In this document: in pieces, positions 42,089 to 54,234 of the stretch
Layout of the letters: every line of letters starts with the position of its first letter
Position numbering within the stretch: position 1 is the stretch's first letter
Assembly: GCA_902806595.1 (NCBI GenBank)
Contig: CADCXC010000044.1
Coordinates: 558,001-622,000 of the forward strand
Source: Pyrenopolyporus hunteri
Lineage: Eukaryota; Ascomycota; Sordariomycetes; Xylariales; Hypoxylaceae
DNA: 64,000 nucleotides
Reading direction: 5' to 3'
Position numbers and translations under genes: made by a program
The notes under the pieces: generated by a model
Told to the model about the DNA's origin: nothing
Seen by the model: the letters and a program-made list of their open reading frames with translations, nothing else
The model's database searches: none

Positions 42089-42470
42089 AACCGTATGGCG
42101 TAATGGTTAAACGTTTAACTTACATTAACGTAGAATATTAATATATGTAGATTCGAATTTCGTTACGGTTAAAAAAACCCTCCCCTTAAAAAAACGGCTA
42201 GATTTTTTCTAACGCCGATTTTTATTATATATTAATTTTATAAAAAATACTATCGAAAGGTATTTAAAAATTTTATATTAATCTTATAAAACGTTCGGTT
42301 TTTTTTAGTTATTAAGTAGTTTTTTATATAATGATAATATATTAATATAAGGTTTTTTTAAGGGTTAACCTTTATTTTAATCGTTTTATACTTTATATAA
42401 AAATATAAGCCTTTAATATTTAATATTTAAATAGGTTCATTCGAACGTTAAATATATTACTACTACTACA
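42089..42470 (+). mobile_element. tRNA-derived SINE with LINE-A-like 3' end, copy 1
   Basis: A 14-bp target-site duplication, ttttattatatatt, flanks it at 42075-42088 and 42471-42484. The 5' 80 bp resembles a tRNA: an A box (tggcgtaatgg, 42096-42106) and a B box (gattcgaattt, 42150-42160), with matching aaccgta/tacggtt ends. The A and B boxes form an internal RNA polymerase III promoter. The tail is a run of tac triplets. From about 42230 it aligns with the last 300 bp of LINE-A (20090-20330), sharing ttttttatataatg, tcgttttatacttta and cgaacgttaaatatatta. It encodes no protein and would be mobilised by LINE-A reverse transcriptase. Confidence 0.88.
42096..42160 (+). promoter_or_regulatory. 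Internal Pol III promoter (A and B boxes) of the SINE
   Basis: A box at 42096-42106 and B box at 42150-42160, 54 bp apart start to start. The B box is RIPped; the second copy keeps gttcgaatcccg on the minus strand at 58716-58728. Transcription is unlikely in this chromatin. Confidence 0.75.
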
Positions 42471-45400
42471 TTTTATTATATATTTTATTATATATTTTAT
42501 TATATATTTTATTATATATTTTATTATATTTTACTTATTTTAAAAATATAAAATATAAAAAATAAAATGTTAATTTCGTTTTTATTAAACGTTTTTAATA
42601 ATATATATTTTATATTAATATATACATTATTTTAAAAGTTATTTAAATATAAAATTAATTTTATATAAATATTTAAAAATATTAAAAAATATTAAAAAAA
42701 TATACGACCGTAAAAAAAATTATATAATTATTTTTAACTATTATTTATACCTTTATTAAATTAAATATATATTAAAATAACTTTTTATATAAAATATATA
42801 TCGATATAAAATTTATATTATTAAAAAATTTAATTAACGCGAAAATAACGATATAATTTTTATATTTTATATTTTTAAAATAAGTAAAATATAATAAAAT
42901 CTATAATAAAAATTATATATAATTTAATATATATAAAAAACTTCATTAAAAAACGTATTTATTTTCGAAAAAATTATTTATAATAATAATAATAATAATA
43001 ATATATTTAACGTTCGATTTAAACCGTATTATTAAATTATATTACGTATATTAAATTTAATTTTATTTAAAATATAAAACGGTAAAAATAAAAGTTTAAT
43101 TCGAAGAAAATTCCATATTTACGTATTAACATTATATAAAAGATTTTTTATTATTTTCCGTTTTTTAAAAATTTTTTCGTATCGTAAAATATTTTATTAT
43201 AACTATTCCTCGTAAATTTCATCGAAAATATTTAAACGTTTTTTCGGTTATTATCGATTATTTTCTTATAAAATATAACTTTTTTTAAAAAAATAAAAAA
43301 ATCGTAATAATCGAAATAGTTAAAAAATTAACGAATTTTATATTTTAATTAAATATAAAAGGTTCGAAAAGTGTATTACGTAAGCGAACATTATACGATA
43401 TAATTAAAGTTTTATTTTTATTTATATCGATATATACATCGGTCGATTATATCGAAGTAATCGAAACGTCGATAATAATTAACGAAATCGTCGTATTCGA
43501 TTCGTTTCGTTAAAAAACGATATAAAATCGGCCGGTTAAAAATAAATTTTTTAAAATTAAATATTATAAATAATTTTTAACGATTATATGTTAAAAAAAT
43601 ACGATCGATTTATTATTTTTTAAAAAAATAACGTTAAAAATATCGATTATATCGACGTACGTAAATTAATATAAAAAAATCGAATAAATCGAAAATATAA
43701 ATAAATAAAAAATTTACTTTTTTTTAAATTTATTTATTTACTTTTTCGTTTTTAACGATATTTTAATAACCCGGGGATTACTTAATATTATAAATTAATA
43801 AACGAATTTTAATAAAAACTTTTATAAAATTTAAAAAGTTTTTTTATAAATTATTTAACGAATATTTTAAAAAGTTTCGAATAATTATTATATTATTTAA
43901 ATAAAAGTATATATTTATAAATTAAAAAGCGATAAAATATTATTTTTTTTCGCTTATTATATTACTTTTTTAACCGTTATTATTTTCGCGTCGAAAATTT
44001 TTATTCGTTCGAAAAAATTATAAACCGTATATAATAATTTACTTTTTTAATAAATCGAAAAACTTTAATCGATAAGTCGATTATTAATCTTTAATTCGTT
44101 CGAATAAAAAATTAAATTCGAAAGAAATAAACGAAAAAATTAATTTTTATATTTTTTTACTTTTTTTTTTTTTTATTATTTAAAATAAAAAAGTTAAAAA
44201 CTATTATATTTCGAATAAATTCGAACGAAGGTAAAATTTCGTTAATACGTTTATTATTTAAAAACGTATAAAACGTTTTTAAATCGATTTAAACGTTATA
44301 ACGCGCGTTATTAAAAAATAATATAAGTTAAATATTTTTATTCGAATCGAATATTTATTTTTTATTTATTCGAATATTATTTTCGTAAAAAAAATACCGG
44401 ATTTTTTATATAATATTAAAATGTTAATAATACGTTATATCGATAAAAACGTTTTCGTTATTATTTTAAATAATTTATTAAAAATATTAAAATAAATTTA
44501 TATTTTTATATTAATTATATTAATATTTTTCGTTAATAATTATTTTACTTTTAATTATTATATTTTTACCGTATATATTACGATCGATATTATATACGTT
44601 TTAATAATTTTAATTATTTTATTCGATAAAAAACTTTTTATAATTTTATTTATATATCGTATATAATTAATTATTTTTAAGATTTTATCATTTTATATTA
44701 TTATATATTTTTTAAAATAAAATCGTAAATCGAAAAAAACTTCTAACCATTTTATTATTTTTTTCGAAGCGAATATTACGAAGTTATTTATTTACATTAA
44801 TTTTAAATTTTTTTTTTTCCTCGGTGAAAATATTTTAATTCGTATTTAATTAAATTTAAAAAAAACGTATTTCGTTTTTTTTATATTAAAATAAACTTTA
44901 CGTTTATTTTTAATAATTAAATTATTCTTTTTATCGAATTATTCGTTTTAAAAATAATTACGTTATTAACGTATTTAAAGCGAATATCTTTTAAGTTTTT
45001 TCGTAATAATAGTTCGAAGTAAAATATAAAAAAAATTAATAAAATAAGGGAATTTTACGAAACTTCCTAAAAAAATAAAAATAATTTTATTATAACGTTT
45101 TTCATTTTTATCGTAATTATTTTATTAATTATAAAAGATTTTATTTATCGAACGAAATTATTTAACTACCTTTATTATCGTAATTTAAATATTAAACGTT
45201 TTTGAAATATCGTATTAAAAATTTTCGATATATTTATCGTAAAAAAAAACGTTTTTTTTTTATAATAATATTAATTTTACGTTATATATAACGTAAAAAA
45301 CGAAATTCATTATCGAATATTTAAATAACGTTTTAAATTATTATTAATATAAAAATTTTAATATATTACTACGTTAATTATTTATTTAATAATTAATCGT

Positions 45401-46346
45401 TTAAATTTTTTTTAAATAAAAAAATAACGAAATTAATTTTTACGATTTAATTAACGTAAAATTTTTTTTTTCGATTTTAAAAAATATAATTATTTTTATT
45501 ATACGAAAATAAATTAAATAATAATCGTATTTAAAATATCTTTTATATAACGCTTTAATCGATTATTTTATTATAAATTATATAAATTATAAAAAAAAAA
45601 TTATAAATTCGTTTCGATTTAATAAAATATTATTCGTTTAAACGTAAATATTTTTTACTTTATTAAAAGGGATTTTTTAATTTTAAAATAAAAAATCGTA
45701 TATTTTTATTAATATATTTAAATTTATTAAAAATAAATTTAAATTTATCGATAAAAAAATTATTATAAATTTATTATATTTTTTTTATTTATTTATAAAA
45801 TTAAAATTATATTACGTAATAATTATATTTTTTTTAATATCGATTATTATTTAATTTTTATATATTATAAAAAAAATAAAAATTATTTCGAAATTTATAT
45901 TATTTAATAATTTTAAATATAACTTTATTTATATTAATCCCGTCGATTTTTTTTTTTAATATTTACGTTTCGTTTTACGAACGATTCGTTTTTAAATCGT
46001 TATTAATTCCGTAATCGTAACGCGATCGTTTCTATTTTTAATTACGATTTATAACGTTTTAATATTTTTAACGTATTTTTTTATTTATTACGAAATATTT
46101 TTTTTTAATTATATATTAATTTATTCGAAACTTTTTTTATTTTTTTTAATATATCGAAAAATTTATTCGTTAAAAATTTTATTTTTTCGAAAAAATTAAA
46201 AATATTAAGTAATTTTTTTTAATATGTAATTATTAATTACGAAAATTTTAATCGTGTTTTTTTTTAAAAATAAAATTTTTCGAATAAAATTACGTTTAAA
46301 ATTTTTATTAAAATTTATTTTTTTAAAATATAATAATTTAATTTAA

Positions 46347-47119
46347 GAGCATTGATATTCGTACTACCTGTTTTTGATATCGGGCCTTATCCGTACTACC
46401 AATACATTGAAATACATGCCGTATCTAACAGCTCCACATACAAATCTACGTACAATCGTGTTAATACATAATGTACACCTTATGCACTTTTTCAATCGAT
46501 TCAATTCCCACCATACATCCCACCATACCTCCCACCATATATCCCATTATATCCCACCTATTCTATGGATGCAAAATATAAAAAACAGATCGCCGGTTTC
46601 GCCTCAATTAGACCTTTCTAATGATATATGTTTCATATCGGTGCATACCCTATTTCAAAAGTTATTTGAATATAAAATCAATTCAAAGGTATAAGTGGTG
46701 GCCCTGGGGGTGGTCATGTGATCCCCTTTGCGGTCGCATACTCCTTTGACATCCGTATAGAATTGAGTATATATTCGAATAACTTTTGAAATAGGGCATG
46801 CACCGATATGAAACCTATACCATTAGAAAGGCCTAATTGAGGCGAAACCGGCGATCTATTTTTTATATTTTGCATCCATAGAATAGGTGGGATATAATGG
46901 GATATATGGTGGGAGGTATGGTGGGATGTATGTAATTCAATATGTACAAGAAATTCAATTGAAAAAGCGTACCTATCCTCGAAAAGACTATCTAGTTTGT
47001 TATATCTTTGTATGAGAATGTGTTAGTGGGGCCGAGTGCGGGGTGGGCGATGTACTTTTTGTATTGGTAGTACGGATAAGGCCCGATATCAAAAATAGGT
47101 AGTACGAATATCAATGCTC
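46347..47119. mobile_element. Intact, nearly un-RIPped foldback element (long-TIR MITE)
   Basis: It begins gagcattgatattcgtacta and ends with the exact complement. An 8-bp target-site duplication, taatttaa, flanks it at 46339-46346 and 47120-47127. Outer inverted repeats of about 60 bp (46347-46407 against 47119-47060) and inner ones of about 190 bp (46495-46683 against 46945-46757) are separated by diverged segments, with a roughly 70-bp loop. CpA and TpG are abundant, so it has not been RIPped. No transposase is encoded; the 106-codon frame at 46374-46694 crosses the inverted repeat and is not a gene. Long TIRs with 8-bp duplications suit Mutator-like elements, and hAT is the alternative. 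RIPped relatives are at 11892, 41915 and 62635. Confidence 0.92.
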
Positions 47120-48029
47120 TAATTTAATATATAAATCGTCGTTTATTTAAACGTCGTATTTTAAAATATTTATAATAATTAAATTTATTATATTATTTAT
47201 TTAATAAATAAAAATATTTTAATTAAATATTTTTATTTTTTAATTTTTAATTTAATCGGTTATTTTTTATTTCGATTTATTATATTTTTATCGATATTTC
47301 GATTATTACGATTAATAAATCGTATTAAAGTTTTTTTTCGAAGATTTTTTATAAATTTAAAATTTATTTTTTTAATTTTATAAAAGTATTATATAAGGTT
47401 TTTTTATTTACGTATATATTATAAAAAATTATATCGTTAACGATTATTACGTATATATTAAATATAATAAATAATTTAAATTATATAATATAAAAGTAAA
47501 TTTTTTTACGTATATTTAAGGTTTTTTCGAAATCTTATTTCGAATTTTTTTTTTAGGAAAAAAATTCGAAAAAAAAGCAAAAATTAATTACGTAAAATTT
47601 TATAAGCTATACTTCCTACGTTATATTAATTATATATTACATTATATTACGCTACGTTATATTACGTTAATTAATTACGTATACGCCCCGCGTAACGGTT
47701 TATATTACGTTTTTATTTAATTAATTAAACCGTTATATATATCGCGATTATTACATTTAAAATTATTCGCATTTTAATAAACGATTTTATTAATTAAATT
47801 AATTTAATTAAATTAATTTAATTATATAAATTTAATTTTAATTTAACGTATAATTCGATTTAAAAAAATCGAATTATATAAATTTAATTATAAATATAAA
47901 TTTAATTATATAAATTTAATTATATAAATTTAATTATATAAATTTAATTTTAATTCGACGTATTTTTCGTAACATTTTTTAAAGAATTTTTCGAATTATA
48001 TATTTAAAACTAAGTATAAAAAGATTATA

Positions 48030-48355
48030 CGGGTAGACTTTCGCGACGATTTTATCGAAAGGTAGTAGGGATGGTTTCTCGCGACGGCTTCATCGAAAGG
48101 TAGTAGGGGTGGCCTCTTGCGACGGCTCTTTCGAAAGGTAGTAGGGGTGGTTTTTTGTAACGGCTTCATCGAAAGGTAGTAGGGGTAGCCTCTCGCGACG
48201 GCTCTTTCGAAAAGTGGTATGGGGTGGTCTTTCGCGACAGCTTTTTCGAAAGGTGGTAAGGGTAACTTTTCGCGACGGTTTTTTCGAAAGATGGTATAGG
48301 GTGGTTTCTCGCGACGGCTCTTCGAAAGGTGGCACGGATGGTTTCTCGTAAAAGC
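48030..48355 (+). repeat. 38-bp GC-rich minisatellite, almost unmutated
   Basis: About eight to nine units, each with aaaggtagtaggggtggy and tcgcgacggcttcatcg blocks. The period of 38 bp was counted directly on the first units. This is the most GC-rich stretch of the window. A 92-codon minus-strand frame through it is repetitive (Pro/Ser/Thr/Arg-rich) and simply reads the repeat; it is not a gene. Confidence 0.93.
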
Positions 48356-48462
48356 TAAGGGATGCCACGAAAACTGTATTAAAAGCTGTATTAACAGTTA
48401 TATTAAAAGGTGTATAACTATAAAAATAGTCGTAAAATTCGAAGAAAACCGAGGGTTATTAT

Positions 48463-48487
48463 GTCACCCCACGGGGGTAACCTTTAA
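48463..48487 (+). repeat. Helitron-type 3' hairpin and terminus
   Basis: Stem gtcacccc (48463-48470) and ggggtaac (48474-48481) with one mismatch and a 3-base loop, then ctttaa. The best-preserved example of this terminus in the window. Confidence 0.8.
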
Positions 48488-49899
48488 TTTTATAAAAATT
48501 ATTAAAATATTATAAATTAAAAATCGTATCGAAATATTTTTTATCGTTAAAAAAAATTCGTTATATTTTTTTTATTATATTTATAAAATATAAATTATTA
48601 TTTAAATATCGAAAAAAAACGTTTTTTTTTAAATTACGATTAATTATTCGTTAAAAAATTTATATCGTTTATAATCTTCGAATTAATTTTTTTTTTAAGT
48701 TTTATAATTTTTTTTTTTTTCGAAAAAAAAAGTTTTATTATTTTTTTTTTTTTTCGAAGAAAAAACTTTTTATAATTATATCGTTTTTTTCGTCGATTTC
48801 GTTTATAAAATAATCGAAATTATCGAATATTAATATTTTTAATATTTAAAATTAAAACGAAATTTAAAATCGTTTTTAAAAATAAAGTCGATTTTTTATT
48901 TTTTTATTTAAATTTTTTTCTTTTTTTTTTCGTTTAAAATTTCGATGATTATTATTATTACGTCGATTTTCGTATCGAATTTAAAGGTGGCGAAAATATC
49001 GTTCGGCTTTTTTTTTTAACCGGTCGAAAAATCGAAAATTACCTATTTCGAGTGTTTTTTTTTAAATTTAATTTTTAAATTCGATTTTATTAATATCGTT
49101 TAATATTATTATTTTCCGAATTAACGAATAATTATTAATTAATATTTCATAAATCGAATAATAATATTATTTTTTTTTAATTAATTTAATTAAATAAATT
49201 AAAAACGAAAATTTATAAAAATTTTTATAATTCGAATATTTTATAAAGTCGTTATATTAATTATATTTTTTTTTCGTAATTACGATATTTAAACGTTTTT
49301 TTATATTTTCGTAAATCGTAAAAATTATAATAACGTTAATATTATATAATTTTAATTTTATATTTTAAAAAATACGTCGATTTTAAATTAAAAAAATAAA
49401 AACTTATTTTTATTAATCGATTAAAAACGATTATTTAATTTTATATCGACGTTTTTAAAGTTATTTTAAATTTATAAATTTATATAAAATTTTTATTTAT
49501 TTAAACTTTAATTTTTTAATAAATAATTAAATCGATTTTTTTTATTTCGTATATAAACGAAAAATCTTTAATATTTCGTTAATTATATATATAGTTTAAT
49601 CGGTAATTTTTTTAATTTATAAAATTTTCGTTTATAAAAATTTACGAATTATTATATTTTTTATTATTTCGTTTTTTAATTTAATCGTTTAATTAATTTT
49701 AATTTTTTAAATTTTAATTATATTTACGAAATTTAAAAATAATAATTCGATTATAATTATTTTAATATTCGATAATTTAAAAATATTTTAAACGTAATTT
49801 TTTAAAAAATATACGAATAAACGTTTATTTTTAAAATATAAATTTTATTTCTATTTTATTATTTAAAGTAAAAAGTTTTACTTTTTCGTTAAATAATAT

Positions 49900-50130
49900 T
49901 TTATTTTTATAAGGTATTTTCCGGGGTATTTACCGTAACGTTAACGTATAAATGCGAGGGTCGTACGAGTAAAGTAAATGAAGTTTTTACCGCGTTTACG
50001 TCCGATATTAAAAAGGCGAAAATCGACACTTTAAAAGTTAAAAAAATAAATAAAATTATATAAATTTACGGTAAAAACTTTTATACGTCTTTTATTTATT
50101 AACGGGAAAAAATCGGGTAATTCGAAGTTT
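49900..50130. pseudogene. CG-rich coding relic, unassigned
   Basis: This part of LINE-A copy 2 keeps gtattttccggggtatttac, aatgcgagggtcgtacg and ttaccgcgtttacgtccg. On the minus strand, the LINE's sense strand, one frame is open for about 43 codons (about 50030-49905). A plus-strand frame is also open for about 30 codons. I cannot match either to a domain. By position it would be near the LINE 5' end, so ORF1 is possible. Confidence 0.35.
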
Positions 50131-50885
50131 TATCGTTTATTAGTTACGAATTTTTTAAAAATATAATATTAATTAACCGTATAATAAAATCTTTTATTTA
50201 AACCGTCGTTATTTTTATTTAACGTTTTTAAAAGTTTTTTTTATACTTTTTTAAAATTATATTTAAATACGATAAAAATTTCGTAAAAATATTAAACTTA
50301 GTTTTAATTTTCGTTTTTATTTTATTTTTAATTTATTTAAAAAAAAATAATATAAAAGGAGGGATTTTTTAAAATTTTAAAAATATAAAATATCGATTTA
50401 TAATTTTTCGTTTAAATGTTTTTTCGTTTTTAAGGCGTAAAAAAAATACGTATTTTTATTTTTATCGACGTTAAAAAACGAACGAAAATAGGGATATTAT
50501 AATGATATTATTAGTTTAAAAAAATAATCGAAAAATTCGCGAGACGTTTTTTTTTAATCTTAATTTTAAATTTAAAAAAAGGGTTATATTATAAAGCGGA
50601 GGTTATTATAAAAGTATTTTTATTTTTTAAAAAAGTTATATTTAGTCTAAAAATATTAAACGAATGAAACTTACGATACGGTAAAATTAAAAATATGTGG
50701 AAGTTTTAACGTTATTAATTATAGGTTATAAAAAAAAAAGGAAAAAAAATTTCTTAATTTATTATATTTTTATATAAAAATTCGTTAATAAAATCGAATA
50801 AAAAATAAAAAATATATTTTTTATATTAATAATACGAATAAAAACTCGATATTAAAAATAAATAATACGAATATTAATCCTTTAA

Positions 50886-53800
50886 AATTATATTTATTAA
50901 AATATCGAAATAAATAAAATAAAAAATAATTAAATTCGAAATTATATAATTTTATAAATAAATATTTCGAAATATTATTATTAAATAAAATTATTAAAAT
51001 TAAAATTAATAAATATATAAAAAATAAATCGAATTATTTCGATAATAAATTACGCGTTAAAATATTTATATAATTTTATAATATTTTCGATAAATTTTTT
51101 AAAAAAAATATTAATTTTATAATTTTTTAACGATCGTATTATATTTAAATATATTTAAAATCGAAAATAAAATTTTTATATTATAAATTTAAATTATATA
51201 ATAATAAAAAATAAATAATTATATTAAAATATTTTAAAAAATATTTAAATAAAAATTAAATTTATAAATTTATATTTTTTATAATATTTCGAATTTTTTT
51301 AATAAAAATATTAAATAACAACATTAAAATTTATATTAATTCTAAAACTTTAAACGTAATTACGGTTAAAAATCGATTTTTTATTCCTTTAATTCGAAAT
51401 ATATTAAAAAAAAAATAAAAAAAAAAATAAAATCTTTTTTAAAATTAATATTATAATCGTATTTAATTATATCTAAATCGTCGAAAAAAATAAATAAAAA
51501 CTCGTTTTTATTATTAAATATAACTTTTATAAATATAAAATTATTTTTTTCGATTTATTAAATAAAATTTATTTCGTTTATATAAACAACGAAATTATTT
51601 TTTCGAAAAATAAAAAAATTTATATTAAATACGTTAAAAAATTTCTAAAACGTTTTTAAAAAATTAACTTTTAAATAAATATTAATAAATATTAAATTTT
51701 CGTAAAAAAATTTAAATATTTAAAATTCGTTATTTTTATTTAAAATATTAAAATAGATTTAAATAAATTAAATATTATTTTTATTTAATAAAAATTAATT
51801 AATTTAAAAAAATTAAAAAAAATTTAATTTCGTAAGTTTTTATCGTTATTTTATAAAAGAATATTTAAAAACTGTTAAACTTTTAATATTATTAATTAAA
51901 AATAACGTTAAATAAAATTAATTAAAAAATAAGTTAATTCGAACGATATTTTAAATATATAAAATAATATTTACGATTAATTTAATTTTAATTTATTATA
52001 ATTTAAACCTTAAAATTATAATTAAAATTAACATTTTCGATTAAATTTATAAAGATATATTTTCATAAAGAAATAATAATAATTATTAATATTTAATCGT
52101 ATATTATTTTTTAAAATATTTAATATAAAAATATAACTATAAAATTTATAATAAAAATTTTTTAATTATCGTTAAAATATTAAAAAAATAATAATTAAAA
52201 TCAAAAGATTTACAAAAATTCGAATTTTTATCGATTATAAAAATTTAAAATATTTTATAACTATTAAATAATTAAACATTCGTTAAATTAAATAAGTCAA
52301 ATTTTAAAATTATTTTAATTTTCAAATTATTTATTAATTTAATTTAAAAACAAAACATTCGAATATATTTAACCGTTTTTCAAATATTATATTAATTTTA
52401 ATTAACGACGAAAAAATAATAAATAAATAATATATTTTTTAATAATGAATAAAATAAATTAATAAATTTTTAAAAAATTATATTATTTTTAATTCGAAAA
52501 CGATTTTTTTTATTTCGTTTTTATATTAATACTTTAATCGATACGTTAATCGATAAAATTTATATTAAATTTTTTTTAATTTAAAATATAATTTGAACTT
52601 TTAATAGATTTTTTTATAAAAAAATTACCTTTCGAAAATAATTTAAAATTTACGCGAGGATTTATATTAGTTATTTTTTACCGGTTATAAATTAATATAA
52701 AATCGAATTTATTTTTAAAGTTATTTTTTTATATTTTAAAATAAAAGTTTTACCGTTTAAATTTTATATCGATATTATAATTTAATTTTAATAAAATATT
52801 TAAATAAATTTAAAATATTTTATTTAATTTTTAAACTTTATATTAAACTTAAAATTTATAAAAACGTTAAATATTATATTTAAAATTATTATAAATATAT
52901 TAAATTTAAATTATTTCGAAATATTTTTTAAAAATTATTATAATTTTTTAAAATCTTTTTTATATTTTAAATAAATATTAAAATCGATTACGTTACGATT
53001 TTATTAAGTTATAAAAAAAAGTTCTATTTATAAATATATTTTCGTTATAATTTATAAATTTATTAAAATACGTTATTTTATATTAATTATTTTTTTAAAC
53101 GTCGAAAAATTAATAAACGTTTTCGTTTATCGAATTTAAAATTTATATAATATATTTTTAATAATTATTAGTAATCGAAAAATTTAATTTATTTTAACGT
53201 TTTTAAAATAATTAAATCGTAAATTTATAACGATATTATATCCGTTATTAACTTTTTACTTTTAAAATAACGATTAATTAAAATTTTTTAATTTATTAAT
53301 AAAAATTTACTTATATAATTACGTTATTTTTTTATAAAACGATTAAAAAAATTAATTATTATTAATAAAATTTACGATTAATAATATCGTATTCGAATTA
53401 ATCAATTTTTTTTATTAATTACGGATTTTACTTTCGATTTAAAATCGAATTTTTAAAATTATTTTTATCGAAAATAATAATAAGTTAAAATAAAAAACAT
53501 TTAATTTTAAACATATTAACGAAATTGATAAAAAAAGTTATAAAATTTTTTCGAAAAATAGTTATTAAAAGTAATTAAAAGTAAAAAAAAAAATAAACAT
53601 TATAAGTTAATTAAAAACGAATAAATTACGCGAAATATCGAAAAAAAAAATTTTCGTTTTTTTCGATATACGAAATATTAAAATAAAACGTTCGATAAAA
53701 AAATTCGATAATAAATGTCGAAATTTATATTAAATATTAAAAATTTACGATAATTTTTTTTATTTAATTTTTTATAAAACGTGAAATTTTTTATATTTTT

Positions 53801-54234
53801 TATATTTTTTTAATTAAAATATTAAATAATTTATTTTTTAAATAAAATAATATTAATATATTTATTTAAATTTAATATAAATATAATAAAGTTTTAATTC
53901 GTATAAACGATAAAAAAATAAACATTTAAAATAATTTTTCGAAAAAATATTAAACGTAAAAATATTTTAATAATTAAAAAGTAAATTATTTTATTTAATT
54001 TAATAAACTTTATATATATTAATTTAAAATCCAAAGAAATTTATAATAAAAGATAAAAATTAATTTAGAAATTTTTGTTTAATAAATTTAAAAAAATTAA
54101 AATTAAATTAATTTTTAAATTAAAAATAATTAAATAAAAGAAAATAAAAAGCGGAAGAAAAATTAAATTTAAAGAAAAAAAACGGAAATTTGAAATATTC
54201 GAAGCGAATATAGTTTAAAAAGAAAATATTATTA
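50886..54234. other. Interior of probable LTR retrotransposon 2, right part
   Basis: RIP-saturated DNA without readable motifs. Around 53990-54230 G is somewhat retained (aaaagcggaagaaaaatt, cgaagcgaatatag), including purine-rich runs just left of the right direct repeat. That position would suit a polypurine tract. Confidence 0.4.

Larger units (their letters stand above)
47513..48487 (+). mobile_element. Non-autonomous Helitron-like element, lightly RIPped
   Basis: The 975-bp element begins tatttaaggtttt after an A and ends ...gggggtaacctttaa before a T, fitting A/T insertion without duplication. The left two thirds (AT-rich tandem repeats and acgtt runs) are RIPped. The 38-bp minisatellite (48030-48355) and 3' end are nearly intact. 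It has no gene. Its termini match the autonomous Helitron at 21110-32820. Confidence 0.82.
42977..50735 (-). mobile_element. LINE-A copy 2, probably full length, carrying two younger insertions
   Basis: Minus strand; the AAT tail is at the left (about 42980-43001). The first 1.33 kb aligns with LINE-A copy 1, which is truncated exactly where the match stops (44306). The foldback host resumes only at about 50740, so the LINE runs to there. Without the foldback (46347-47119) and Helitron derivative (47513-48487) it is about 6.0 kb, a full-length LINE size. Right and left flanks are similar (gaaaaaattattta and aaaaatttcttaa), consistent with a diverged TSD. RT or endonuclease motifs cannot be read with confidence. 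CG-rich patches at 48950-49060 and 49910-50130 would fall in the 5' part, perhaps ORF1. Confidence 0.65.
41915..50885. mobile_element. Foldback element copy 2, interrupted by SINE and LINE-A
   Basis: The left arm (41915-42088) and middle (42471-42976) follow the intact foldback element at 46347-47119 block by block. The rest of the right arm reappears at about 50740-50885, ending taataatacgaataaaaactcg then aataatacgaatattaat. The total without insertions is about 0.8 kb, equal to the intact element. A 382-bp SINE sits at 42089-42470. A LINE-A complex of about 7.8 kb splits the right arm at the position corresponding to gaaaagactatcta in the intact copy. Confidence 0.75.

Noticed and set aside
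42089..42170. Functional tRNA gene
   Set aside because: The A/B boxes and paired ends look like a tRNA, but the segment is the head of a 382-bp repeated element with target-site duplications and a second copy at 58.4-58.8 kb.
46374..46694. 106-codon plus-strand open frame
   Set aside because: It lies in the left arm of the foldback element, encodes His/Pro-rich low-complexity sequence from cccaccatac repeats, and is not kept in the other copies.
48090..48368. 92-codon minus-strand open frame
   Set aside because: It is the translation of the 38-bp minisatellite; the protein repeats with the DNA and has no domain.
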